This document shows positions 31,096 to 39,848 of a stretch of DNA of 39,848 bases, piece by piece; the first letter of the stretch is position 1; every line of letters begins with the position of its first letter. Origin of the DNA: Chara braunii (taxonomy: Eukaryota; Streptophyta; Charophyceae; Charales; Characeae); the NCBI GenBank assembly GCA_003427395.1, contig BFEA01000021.1:4394222-4434069 (forward strand). The letters are read 5' to 3'. The notes beneath the pieces were generated by a model, which saw only the letters and a list, made by a program, of their open reading frames with translations, searched no databases and was not told the origin of the DNA. The position numbers and the translations under genes are program-made.

Positions 31096-31640
31096 TCCCT
31101 ATCTCCCACCTCCATCGTCTCTCCTCCCACCATTCATCTGTGTATGGGTGTACGGGGCTGAAGCATCGTCTATGTATGGCTTCAGACCCCACCATCTCAC
31201 GATTGCTTGTGGGTTGAGTGATGTCTAGGTGAGTTCAGTCTATGTGAGTCAGTCCATATCTCAGCCTTCCGCTGCATATATGCTCATCCTATTTTGGTTG
31301 ATCTTTGGTTCTGCCCATACTTGGTGAAGGTATCCACTACTATGCAACATCTGGTGATTACATGGCCATTGTACATGCCTCTGACTGGTAGGGGCTGTAG
31401 GACAACAACACCATGGTCCATGCCATGACTGATGTTAGCGACTTCTTACGTAACTTTGCCACTACAAACTGTCTGCTCACTCAATTGTGTCGACGCTCGA
31501 AGACCAATTCTCTGCCCCTGTGCCGCAGCAGGACAGTGCAACCTTCTCCTTCGCACAACTACAAACACTATTACACTCAGCTGTACCTGTCATTGTCTCT
31601 GTCACAATCACTATGATGAAATGGTTTCTACATCCATGTG
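31096..31640 (+). repeat. Dispersed third copy of the 29.6-kb unit
   Basis: From about 31356 the sequence matches 29645-29930: ATGGCCATTGTACATGCCT, TGACTGATGTTA, TCTCTGCCCC.GTGCCGCA and GCACAACTACAAACAC. The first 260 bp are unassigned. Confidence 0.8.
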
Positions 31641-32021
31641 TGCAGAGCGCTTACCCTCCTATCCTGACTGTAGGCACCCTGCGCATCTGGACACTGTATG
31701 TCCATTTTGCAGCAATGGCCGTTATACTGAATGCATGGCCATTTGGGGTGCCCATTTTCCCTTCATGTCGGCCTCCAATCGACGTGCCATTTATCGGGAG
31801 TGTTTTGTTATGATTCTGGTTGTTTGTTGTCTGGAGACCAACACTCACTCACATAGACTTCCAAGTATGCCCATACATACATAGAAGGAAGGGGAGAGGA
31901 TAGGAGTATCAGACCGCACAAGGAGAGATAAACACAGCGAAAGACTTGACCATGCGATATGACAGGGTACACTGAAAGTGCAATTCACTCCACTCAATCC
32001 TCACAACCAGTCATGAAGGAA
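31641..32021. other. Unassigned, no gene seen
   Basis: Frames of up to 150 codons overlap one another here and partly fall in the dispersed repeat. No domain is recognised. Confidence 0.4.
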
Positions 32022-32184
32022 GGTGATAGTCCAAACCCAGCATCACACTGTTTATTGAACTCAGAGTCTCGAATTGTCAGGACAACCTCAGTACTACAGT
32101 GAAACGGTGATAGTCCAAACCCAGCATCACACTGTTTATTGAACTCAGAGTCTCGAATTGTCAGGACAACCTCAGCACTACAGT
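32022..32184 (+). repeat. Near-perfect 84-bp tandem duplication
   Basis: Copies start with GGTGATAGTCC at 32022 and 32106. Over about 79 aligned bases I see one difference (CAGTAC versus CAGCAC). The low divergence means a recent duplication. Confidence 0.95.
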
Positions 32185-32212
32185 GCGCTGCTCAGAAATG
32201 AGCAGCGCTGCA
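32182..32212. repeat. Hairpin with GAAA loop
   Basis: GCTGCTCA (32187-32194) and TGAGCAGC (32199-32206) pair exactly around GAAA. An outer AGTGC / GCACT helix extends it with a 3-nt bulge. Confidence 0.8.
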
Positions 32213-33102
32213 CTCCCCAACCCCGAGTAACCACCCGTGACACCCCTGAGCCCCTGAAACATCGCGCGCTACCCAGATACAGCCGCCAAAGGGTAGCGCC
32301 ACCCTGAAACAGGCCTCTGAGGCCAAACACCACTCAGAGGATGAAGAAGAAGACCAGTGCCACAGTATCTGATGATGACGAAGTGTCGGAAGACTTCCCG
32401 GATGGAAGTCTGCAGCAGCGCCACCCAATCCTGACCAGATGACCTCTGAGGAAGAAGCAGCAGCTATGGCTGCTGCACCACAACCCTGGAACCCCACTCC
32501 GGAGGAGGGTCCATCAGGGCACCAACTTCCCTCGCCTCCAGCAGACCTCGATAACCCAGACCTCTGACAGCCCCTACGTGCTGGCAGAGTACAGCGCAGG
32601 TCCCAGCTATGGTCGGCGCTCCGAAGGTCTGGCTATGCCTGTCTCCTTCCACGCTGAGCCGTCACCACTTCCGGTTCACGCGTAGCGCAGCAGCGATGTA
32701 CTCGGTACCAACTGCCAAAAGCCCTGAACCGATGTGCCCATCCTATCTATAGACTAAACTAGCCTAGACTCGACCTAGACCGGACTGACTGACCGACCGG
32801 TACTGTTTCTGTTTCGGCCTCTAGGGCCTCTCCCAACCCGGCTATAGGATATAGGACCGTCTATCAGCTTAGGCCCTTAGGGCCTGTCTGTCCTAGTGGT
32901 AGCCCGGGCCTGCTATTCGTAGTTAGGATAGCTGTAGGGAATTCTGTCAGTACGGGCCTATATTTTCCCGAATTTACAAATATGTCCCTCACGAATTTCC
33001 TTACAGGCAGGTCTCTCGGTTAGCCCTCAGCCAAACAAAATTAGGAATCTAACCTAAGAAGCGACCCGACTGAGGCAAGCCCCAAGCTTCGCCCTCGGCC
33101 CA
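32213..33102. other. Unassigned, no gene seen
   Basis: Positions 32330-32580 can be read as Glu/Ala/Pro-rich peptide on plus (EEEAAAMAAAPQPWNP) or as Gly/Ser-rich on minus, both with stops. Positions 32750-32960 are rich in TAG/CTA and GGCC strings. No domain or element end is identified. Confidence 0.45.
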
Positions 33103-33639
33103 ATGTACAGTCCACTGACAATCTGCAGGCTTCATTACAGTTCAGTGGGCATGCTCAATGCCAGCCATCGTGGCAATTGTTGTACTGAGAATGCTCAACT
33201 AGGTTTTCCATGTTCCACATCCATCTCATCCTTACAATGCAAGTCCTCTCTGCCCTCAAAGAAAGGCGGATTCCTGAGCCTTCTCTTATCCTTCCCCATT
33301 CCACACTCCTTACTTTCCCTGAATTTCCCTTTGTCTTCTGTTGCTTTGTCTTGTTTCCACAGTCACAGTTCTGACACCGGTAAGCCATCAGTGCAGTTTA
33401 TTAAACTTTATTTAACTTCATCATTTTTTTCTCAATTTTTTAAACCACCACCACCTTCGAGCCTCCTTTTTCCCGATGCGAATCGTGCTGCACGCCCAAA
33501 AAAAGAACTGGCGCAGTCATGATTCTTTTTTCTTCTGCTTGGCTGTGCCAACCATTTTGATCCGGTAGCCCCGAACCCCGAAAGTTGCGGTGGATATATT
33601 TGCCCAGCTATTCGTTTTGCCTGGGGTATGTGGTAGTGC
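33103..33639. other. Unassigned, no gene seen
   Basis: A 139-codon plus-strand frame (33103-33522) has a Ser/Leu/Phe-rich middle with no recognised domain. I do not support it as a gene. Confidence 0.4.
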
Positions 33640-33659
33640 TTTAAACTTTAAAGTTTAAA
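33640..33659. repeat. 20-bp perfect AT palindrome
   Basis: TTTAAACTTT is followed directly by its reverse complement AAAGTTTAAA. It lies 21 bp left of the hairpin MITE. Confidence 0.95.
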
Positions 33660-33680
33660 CAGTCTGTTAGTATGCTTGAA

Positions 33681-33856
33681 ACCTGGGGCCTGGTCCCGCC
33701 AGCAAAGAGGATTGGATTTAATTCCGGAATCCGGATGCGTTTTGTGGAGAGATGCAGAAAAGCAGATTAATCATAACTTTCTGGATCTCTCCACGAACAT
33801 GTCCAGATTCAGGAATAAAATCCAATCCTTTTTGCTAATGGGACCAGGCCCCAGGT
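33681..33856. mobile_element. 176-bp foldback MITE (long hairpin)
   Basis: Nearly the whole element is one inverted repeat. The left arm is about 33681-33760, the right arm about 33778-33856, with a loop of about 17 nt. The ends ACCTGGGGCCTGGTCCC match exactly. About 12 of 80 arm positions differ. No flanking duplication is clear. A transcript would form an 80-bp hairpin, a plausible small-RNA source. The superfamily is not assigned. Confidence 0.88.
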
Positions 33857-34290
33857 CCAGGAACTCCACCATTTCTTATCGGCATCTACTATGACCTGCC
33901 GTTGGCTTGTTGGGTCACCAGACTATCTGCATGTATTTCTGGTGCTATGACTGCCTGCAGTTTTCCCGATTGTGTATGTCGTCACTGAGAGCGCTCCCAT
34001 AACGTTTGTTCGTTCCCTGTGGCTGTTTTGCTGAAGCTTGCTGCACACCCAACCCTGATGCACTGAGTGGGCATGGGGTTGGGCCTGTTGGGAGTAGTGG
34101 GCTTAGGTGATCTCATACACTGAACCTCTCTGCTGCCGCTTTGTGTACCAACGCAGGGAGCGTGGATCTGTCTGCAAGAGAGCTGGCTTAAGGTCAGGAT
34201 GCATTGTCTGTTTGGTTCTGAATTCAGTTATGTTTGGTCCTGAAGCTATTATTATTCAATAATGATGGCTTAGACCCACACCCACACGCG
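33857..34290. other. Unassigned, no gene seen
   Basis: No coding domain or repeat structure that I can support. Confidence 0.4.
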
Positions 34291-34410
34291 CCATTAAATG
34301 TGAGCAAGGTGTCCTTTCCTTCCCTTTTCTTGTGTGTTGTGTATGTTCACCTTTGGACGGGAATAAATAGGCCTCCAAAAGGCCCCATTAAATGTGAGCA
34401 AGGTGTCCTT
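34291..34410 (+). repeat. 26-bp exact direct repeat, 94 bp apart
   Basis: The 26 bp at 34291-34316 recur at 34385-34410 (CCATTAAATGTG ... GGTGTCCTT). The 68 bp between are unique. It could be a local duplication or a long target-site duplication. Confidence 0.9.
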
Positions 34411-35614
34411 CAACTCTATTGCTGACAGGTAGAAGGCTGATTTATTCTATCTGATCTTGGTTTCCATTACTTGCCACAAGTGTGAGGGACAAGGCCTCAA
34501 TAAGCCCTACCGGGCCCCTATTTGCAACAGGTCGGCCGCCCTAAGTGAAGGCAGGCTCGACAGACGACAAGAGGCCTATTTTGGACTACTTCGCAACTGG
34601 GGTAAAATTCAGGCAGTTGCGCAGCGCCAGTTGGTTGAAGGCGCCCAGGCCCTGGCCTCCTTTATCAAATGTATCTAAGTCAGGCCCTGGGCGAGATACG
34701 CAGCATGGACCCAACTCAGACTGTGGGCAGTTGGGCACGGGTAACTGTCGGTGGCCCTGGGCCTGATTCGTTTGGACTGAGGCTCAGCCTCTCTGGGCCT
34801 ACCGGAAGCTTCTGGGCCGGGCCCCAGTACCGCAGCACAGCACGCAGCAGCAGGCCACTTCCATTTAGGAAAGGGCCAGCCCATGCATTGGTCACGCGGG
34901 CACTGGCTGCATGCTGCGCTAACGCTGGCCAGGCTCACGCGCTCACGGGCGAGCTGGAAGGAGCAGGCAGCCATAGCCGAGCTGCGCTGCTGTATGCTGG
35001 ATAGGGCGCATGATGGTCCTTGGGTGCAAGTGGCATCTGTGAGTTGGGGAACGAGGTTGTGAGTGATATGAGAGACATACCTGGTGCTTGAGGCATGCGG
35101 CATTGGCCGAGATCGGCTCGTACTTCAGGGAGCTGTTGACGTCATCAGCGGCATTGTAGTCTAGGCTAGATAGGATCTGCCATTCGTAGTCTGGGTGCCG
35201 AGCGCCAGATAGGATATCGACATTGGTTCTTCGTTGATGATGATGAGACTATTCCAGCATTGTCAATTATGAGATTTTGCTGTGCTCTTATGTGGTGAAA
35301 CTCGTGATGCAATTCTGCTATTGGTTTGAGGTCACGACTATCTGGTCTCATGTGTATGATGCTGTTTGATTTCTGAAGTTCGCTATCGCTCATCTTCCTT
35401 GCACAAGGCTGAGGATTGCAACAAAAAATGCGTCTCAAATCTAGTGAAAATTGTGAAAAGTGTTTTCGACCTGTCTGAGTTGCCTCCTCAGGTTTTGACT
35501 GCTCGTCCAGGCTGAGTACACAACTGACCGCGTTCCTTCTCAGAGCTCTCGCGCTCATTCTGAGAGGTGTATAGAGCTGTGGGCCATGGCGTCAGCCTTC
35601 AACTCTATTGCTGA
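34407..35614 (+). repeat. 19-bp exact direct repeats 1189 bp apart
   Basis: CCTTCAACTCTATTGCTGA occurs at 34407-34425 and 35596-35614. This could be a target-site duplication around a 1170-bp insertion (34426-35595), which contains the hammerhead-like remnant at 35464. No poly-A or inverted repeats mark the ends. Confidence 0.65.
35464..35491 (-). ncRNA. Degenerate hammerhead-like motif
   Basis: On the minus strand CUGAGGA (35491-35485) fits the core CUGANGA, and GAAA (35467-35464) follows after 17 nt. Stem II is weak (GGC with GUC, one wobble pair) and the triplet after GAAA does not read as a clean NUH site. If related to the ribozyme at 20099 it is a decayed copy. Confidence 0.35.
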
Positions 35615-36069
35615 AGGGTTAGTTGTGGATCGGTGGTTTCATGGTATTTCTGGGAGAACATTGTCTAGTTTTCCTCCAGGTGTCGATCTTGCATCGCCGC
35701 CCTCGGGGCAGCCTTCCGGATGTCCATTAGATTCTGCAGCACGGAAATACTGTTTGCCTTGGTGCTGTCAAAGAGGCTATGTCTCGAGCCGGCGTGTAGC
35801 ATCTGCTTTCACACTTGAGGGTCGTTCTTCCTTCGGCGGGCTAACTCGCTTGAGATATGGATGCACATCCAAGCTGGACGTGAGTTGTGGAGGAGGGATA
35901 GCTAGGCGAGTGTGGCATAATTTGAGGCGGCGATGGCCTTGTATACGTCCATCGCTTTCCGAGGAAAGGTCTGATGACAACGGAGGGTGGAATCAGAACT
36001 GGAAGACATGCGCAAACGCCGAACTGCACACTGAATGTGCGCGCGGCAGTGTGTGTAAACCAAACTCGT
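35615..36069 (+). other. Unassigned frame of 161 codons
   Basis: A plus-strand frame from 35586 to 36071 reads through here (ASAFNSIAEGLVVDRWFHG near the start). It has normal composition but no recognised domain, and its first residues fall in the 19-bp repeat. It may be a decayed exon or TE coding remnant. Confidence 0.3.
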
Positions 36070-37963
36070 AACCGCGGTTGGCAACGTGTTCTAACTTCTA
36101 AACAAAGGTTTGGTGAAAGGAGAAGGTTTGAGACGGTTGTGGGCATGTTTTCCACGCAGCTGCAGACTGCACACGTCTCCGTGGACGGAGGGTAACTGGG
36201 CGGAAGCAGAGATCGCAAAACAACTTATGCGGATGCTCGTCAAGGCAAGGGCCAAAGTGGAAGCTGGCAATCAAGTGGGTGTTGAAGCTGTTGCAGAGCA
36301 AAAGAAAAAAAACTCAAAACTTTGAGGAGCCCAATCTTCGGATTGGAACTCGAAGAAAGGCTCGGCGGAAGTCGTTGGCAAAGAGGTCGAAATCAGAGCC
36401 AACACTGTAGCTTGTAATAGATGGAAAAAGGGTCGTAAGCCGAGAATGCTGGGATCCGAAAGGAGAAGTGGGTGGTACTCCCTCAGCCACTCAAGCGAGG
36501 CAGACGGGGACAGCTCCTGAATCTGGCCTGAAGACAGGAAAGCGGCCCACAGGGAAGCCGAGCAAGGGCACCCAGCCAAAGAAAGCAGGAAAGCATCTCG
36601 CTCGCAGTACAAACAGTGATAGAAAGCGCGGAGCCGACACCAAAAACGTAGGTCTAACAATTACAGGCAAGAAGCCGGGAAGCCTGCAATCATCGGTCGA
36701 GCTGATACACAGAGTAATCGGTTACCAGAGAACCTGCTGGGTCAGATTGCTGTGCCGAAGGGCCTGGAATCCTTATGGACAAGTAGGGATGCAGTTGATG
36801 ATATGGTAAAGAAGGACCCAAGAAGGGGAGTAGACGAATGCCGATTAACAAGGCTGCTGATCAGGTGACTAAGCGGTGTACTAACAAAAGTGCTGACAAG
36901 ATGGGGGATGATGGGGTGAGGGATGGAAAGGACCTTGTGGCGGAGAGTGCACAGGAGAAATGGATAGCAAGAAGACTGGCAAGGTCTTCAGGAATGAGCT
37001 GATGCCGAACGATGAACGAGTCTTTTCGATCGCAAAGAAGAAGAAAATCGTTGTCGGAGGGGTGGAAAGGCGCCCGCAGGAGATCAGGGCTGCAAAAAAG
37101 GCGCTGAAAAGACTGAACCGGGTTTCTGTATTGGGGAACGAAGATGGTACTGGGACGAAAGTGGTGAAGGAAACACCTACGCCTGGCAAGTATGCGCACA
37201 CACGTGCTAAGGGAATTGTTGTGAAGGGAACTGTGCTTGGAGACTTCATTCGGAAGGTCGCAGAGGAGGTCCAACACATGGAGGCAGAGGTGGAGGAGGA
37301 GGAAGAGCAGGAGGAGAGAGAGAAGGAGGAGGAGGAGGAGGAGGAGGAGTAGGAGGAGTAGGAGGAGAATATGGGAGGAGATAGTGGACCTGCTCTTGTC
37401 GAAAACGTGGAATCAATGATGCTAACCTCAACAAGCACAGCGGTATCTGGCAACACAGAAGATGCGGAGGTCAAAGGGATACCAACTGTCGATGTGCAAA
37501 GTGAATGGGATGGGAGACGGAGCCAGTTTTCGCACAAACTGTTAGAAGCCATGTGGCAAAGGATTTGCAAGCCGCGATTGACTGCCAGGAGGGTCCTGGC
37601 AGTTTGCTTGATATACACGTGGAAAAGGATGCTGACGGTATGGGTGCAGGCGCACAAACATGTCTAGCAAATGCGGCGGCCTCAAGGAATGCTGATGGTG
37701 GTGGTGGTGGAATGAATGACATTGACAGAAGAAGTAATGGACATGAGGCAGCAGAAGCTCCGATGCAGAAGCAGAAGACAGGGTCCATTGCCGAAGGAAG
37801 GGCTAGCAGGACAAAGAGCACAGTGCGGAGGGTCATTTTGCTTGATGTGCATCCGATCTGCTATCGAGGGAACAAGCCTGCAACTTCAGCCTTTCTGAAC
37901 TGGCTTGGCTTGTTTTCACATGACATCAACCCAAAAAAGGACCCAGTCATTGCAGTAAGATAA
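36070..37963 (+). other. Decayed Lys/Glu-rich coding-like region
   Basis: A chain of plus-strand frames (36110-36325, 36468-36809, 36960-37352, 37505-37963) is rich in Lys, Arg, Glu and Ala, with stretches such as KTGKRPTGKPSKGTQPKKAG and EVQHMEAEVEEEEEQEE. A (GAG)n-type tract lies at 37289-37368. Frames break at stops and shift, so a once longer nuclear-type or TE protein is possible. No domain is recognised. The last frame stops nine bases before the U6 copy. Confidence 0.35.
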
Positions 37964-37972
37964 GTAGAGCAG

Positions 37973-38070
37973 GTTCTTCGGGACATCCGTTAAAATTGGA
38001 ACGGTACCGAGAAGATTAGCATGGCCCCTGCACAAGGATGACACCCATAAATCGAGAAATGGTCCAAATT
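37973..38070 (+). pseudogene. U6: U6 snRNA copy, likely pseudogene
   Basis: A near full-length copy of the spliceosomal U6 RNA, about 98 nt against the usual 102 or so. Present are the 5' TTCG-capped stem with ACATCCG, AAAATTGGAACG, GAGAAGATTAGCATGGCCCC, AAGGATGACAC and ATAAATCGAGAAATGGTCC. Differences fall at key sites: the ACAGAGA box reads ACCGAGA, and the internal stem-loop has two changes (TGCACAAGG and ACACCCAT instead of the GCG/CGC forms). The 3' oligo-T terminator is missing; AAATT runs into an A-rich linker. Upstream I see no plant USE (RTCCCACATCG) and no TATA box near -30. All this says retro-copy rather than working gene. Confidence 0.93.
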
Positions 38071-38096
38071 AAAAAGAAAAGAAAAAAAAAAGAAAA
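38071..38096 (+). other. A-rich linker between U6 and LINE3
   Basis: 26 bp of A with four G, joining the U6 3' end to LINE3 coding sequence. It could be an A-tail of the U6 copy or junction sequence from a template switch. Confidence 0.8.
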
Positions 38097-38654
38097 CGAT
38101 GGAACGAAGAGGATCAAAACTGTGAAATGTGTATGGAGGGTGTGCAGGAGACTCTGATCCATTGTTTGCTGCACTGCCCGGAAGCAGAACATCTCTGGTC
38201 GCTAGCCTGTTCATTATGGTCACGCACTACGGAGCTTCCCTTCCCGAGAAATGCGAAACTACTATTGATTGGAGTTGACGTTCCTAAGGGATGGAGGGCG
38301 GGACATAAGTATATCTTTCAGCTACTAAGACAGTATACTCTATGGACAATTTGGAAACGAAGATGTCAGAGGGTGGTAGGCAAGATTCTGATGACGAGAA
38401 TGGAAGCTAGGGCGACCCTCTACAGTCTGCTAGAGACATAGATTAGGGCGTTATGGTTAAGAACAAAGAAGCAAATGGCCCTTAACCCTGAAAGGGCAAA
38501 GGATACCTTAATCAAATTCCAGAATAGGGTACTGGGCCAAGGCAAAGTTGCTTCTATAGCAGGACAAAGACTTATTTTCCATTGGTTTAAAGAGGATCCC
38601 CAGGAGGAGGCGATGGATCGTCGGGGGGGCACACAGGAACTTAGGCTGCCATAA
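38097..38654 (+). pseudogene. LINE3 ORF2 C-terminus, nearly intact
   Basis: The 3' part of a LINE ORF2, 186 codons in one frame ending at TAA 38652-38654. The only interruption is TAG at 38439. It begins RWNEEDQNCEMCMEGVQETL and continues IHCLLHCPEAEHLW, the C-x2-C...H...CP zinc-binding region found after LINE RT domains. LWTIWKRRCQ follows near 38341 and FQNRVLGQGKVASIAG near 38519, as in plant L1-like LINE ends. Upstream RT and endonuclease are absent; sequence starts abruptly after the A-rich linker. LINE1 has an equivalent but more eroded region (IWKERN). The clean frame means LINE3 is younger than LINE1 and LINE2. Confidence 0.85.
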
Positions 38655-39848
38655 AAATATAGGTGAGGCAGGGTAGGGAAGGATAATTCAAGTGGTTTAG
38701 GGTTTAAGGAATATAGGTATGTCAGGAAAGGATAAGTCAAGGGGTCTTTAAGGGTTTAAGGAATATAGGGTAGGAAGGGAGCACGATTTCATAGACTATA
38801 GATGACAGCAGTGCAGTATCAGTGAGGGTCTGGGAAAGGGGCTTTTAAAAGGAAGGACGGTTCGAGAGGGTCATGATGGAGGTGGAATTAAAATCATTCT
38901 TCTTTGTTGTGCACTACAGGTGGTAGGTAGGTAGAAGAACGCAGAGTTAGCTTTGGAGAATTAGCACAGCAAAAAAATTATCTGCTGGTCTTGGTACCGG
39001 TAAATCATGACTGCATTACGACCAACGGTTCCGGGTTTAAGGGTTACGCAGAAATAAGGCAAATACTGTGATAGAGGTATAGAGAGTTCAAAAGACTCAT
39101 AAGTGTCCCAGAACGATCTTGCATAACATATCTATCCGACAGCTTCATAGCTGAGAGGAGCAGAGCTGGGATCAGATAGATTGTCAGGCAGAGTTAGTAC
39201 AGGCTAGCTTAGGCAGGGGTGAGAGGTGGTACATCCTTCCTCAGGGAAGTAATCAATGCTGCCCACTCGGTCCTCCCAGCCATAATGGGGAGGAGCGTGC
39301 GTGAGTCCTGTATGTATTCCATATTGACTTGCCGGGGGAATAGGAACCGGACTGTCGCTCCCCAGAATGGTAGGAGCCAGAACCGAGAGGTTCTGTAGAG
39401 CAGTGCAGTAATGTTTTATTTTGATGTATTTCTTTGTATTTTGAATCTATTTGGGCCTCTGTGCATGCCCAGAGGAGCTCAAATCCGGACTCCTTTCTCT
39501 TTCTGAGTGTTGGCTGTCAAGGGGAGGGGGGAGGTGGGTATAAATTGGTTTTCAAGGGGTGAAGGGTCTAAAGGGTTAGCCTTAGTCTGATTTTGTTGTT
39601 TTCTTTTTTTTATCTTCAAATAGGTGACGAATTCTGATATGACCCTTGGCCAAAAGTCCAGAACCCTGCCCGGGGTTCAGCCCCGGCTGCGCACCCGGGC
39701 GTGTGTCCGGGCACAAGTTGGGTGCCCGGGCACCCGGCAAAACAGCCTAGGCTATTCTGGATTTGTTTGCAATAACTTGTTGGTCCATTACTTAGAGGGA
39801 GAGCAGCGAGGACATTCAGAGAGAGGCCACATGATCTGTGCACAGTAG
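38655..39848 (+). other. Probable LINE3 3' UTR and unassigned right end
   Basis: Continuation after the ORF2 stop. A 52-bp diverged pair, GGGTTTAAGGAATATAGG at 38700 and 38752, lies in it. No poly-A tail is found before the window ends, so the LINE3 end is undefined. GTAGAGCAG at 39395-39403 repeats the 9 bp just before U6 (37964-37972). Positions 39670-39740 hold CCCGGG-rich palindromes. No gene seen. Confidence 0.5.
39720..39735. repeat. 16-bp perfect GC palindrome
   Basis: GGGTGCCCGGGCACCC is self-complementary. Related strings GCACCCGGGC and TCCGGGCAC lie just upstream (39691-39714), so a small cluster of like palindromes exists. Confidence 0.9.

Noticed and set aside
37890-37972. U6 promoter upstream of the U6 copy
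   Set aside because: No USE element and no TATA box at the expected distances; with the missing terminator this argues against a working gene.

Overview
This window looks like an intergenic, transposon-dominated stretch of a large eukaryotic genome. I see no intact host protein-coding gene. Several points suggest the green (streptophyte) lineage: a U6 snRNA copy close to plant U6, an LTR element whose primer-binding site matches the plant tRNA-Asp type used by Athila/Tat-like Ty3 elements, and LINEs whose ORF1 and APE-endonuclease/RT ORF2 layout is plant-like. A charophyte alga is my best guess, but the sequence alone does not prove it. The long poly-A/T runs, (GA)n tracts, isolated N bases and one 32-N gap fit a repeat-rich draft assembly.

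Layout. Positions 1-360 hold a microsatellite edge and a MITE remnant. A full-length but dead minus-strand LINE (LINE1) fills about 376-6328 and is flanked by an exact 14-bp target-site duplication. Then come a poly-T-only insertion with its own 12-bp duplication, two MITEs of one family (6530-6955, 7636-7757), and two diverged copies of a satellite-like block (about 8404-9800 and 12190-13750) separated by AT-rich, simple and tandem repeats. Positions 13.8-17.7 kb are mostly unassigned low-complexity sequence with a (GA)n tract and gap. A second LINE (LINE2, plus strand) runs from about 17.69 to 22.53 kb. A 1.12-kb insertion carrying a hammerhead ribozyme splits its endonuclease domain, and an inverted LTR cuts it off at 22533.

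Positions 23.0-28.9 kb hold an RT fragment on the minus strand, a strongly purine-biased then pyrimidine-biased zone, an undefined ORF, and a second LTR in the opposite orientation followed by a tRNA-Asp-type primer-binding site. Positions 28.9-33.6 kb are tandem and dispersed repeats. A 176-bp near-perfect hairpin MITE sits at 33681-33856. Positions 34-38 kb contain direct repeats, a degenerate hammerhead-like motif and decayed lysine/glutamate-rich reading frames. From 37973 a U6 copy is joined through an A-rich linker to the 3' part of a third LINE (LINE3), whose last 186 codons are open but for one stop.

The features do not form a pathway. They are nested insertions: LINE1 next to a MITE arm, a ribozyme-bearing element in LINE2, an LTR against LINE2, and U6 fused to LINE3. 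The most notable items are the hammerhead ribozyme with complete core and perfect stem II, the clean 9-bp-duplication insertion that carries it, and the U6-LINE chimera.
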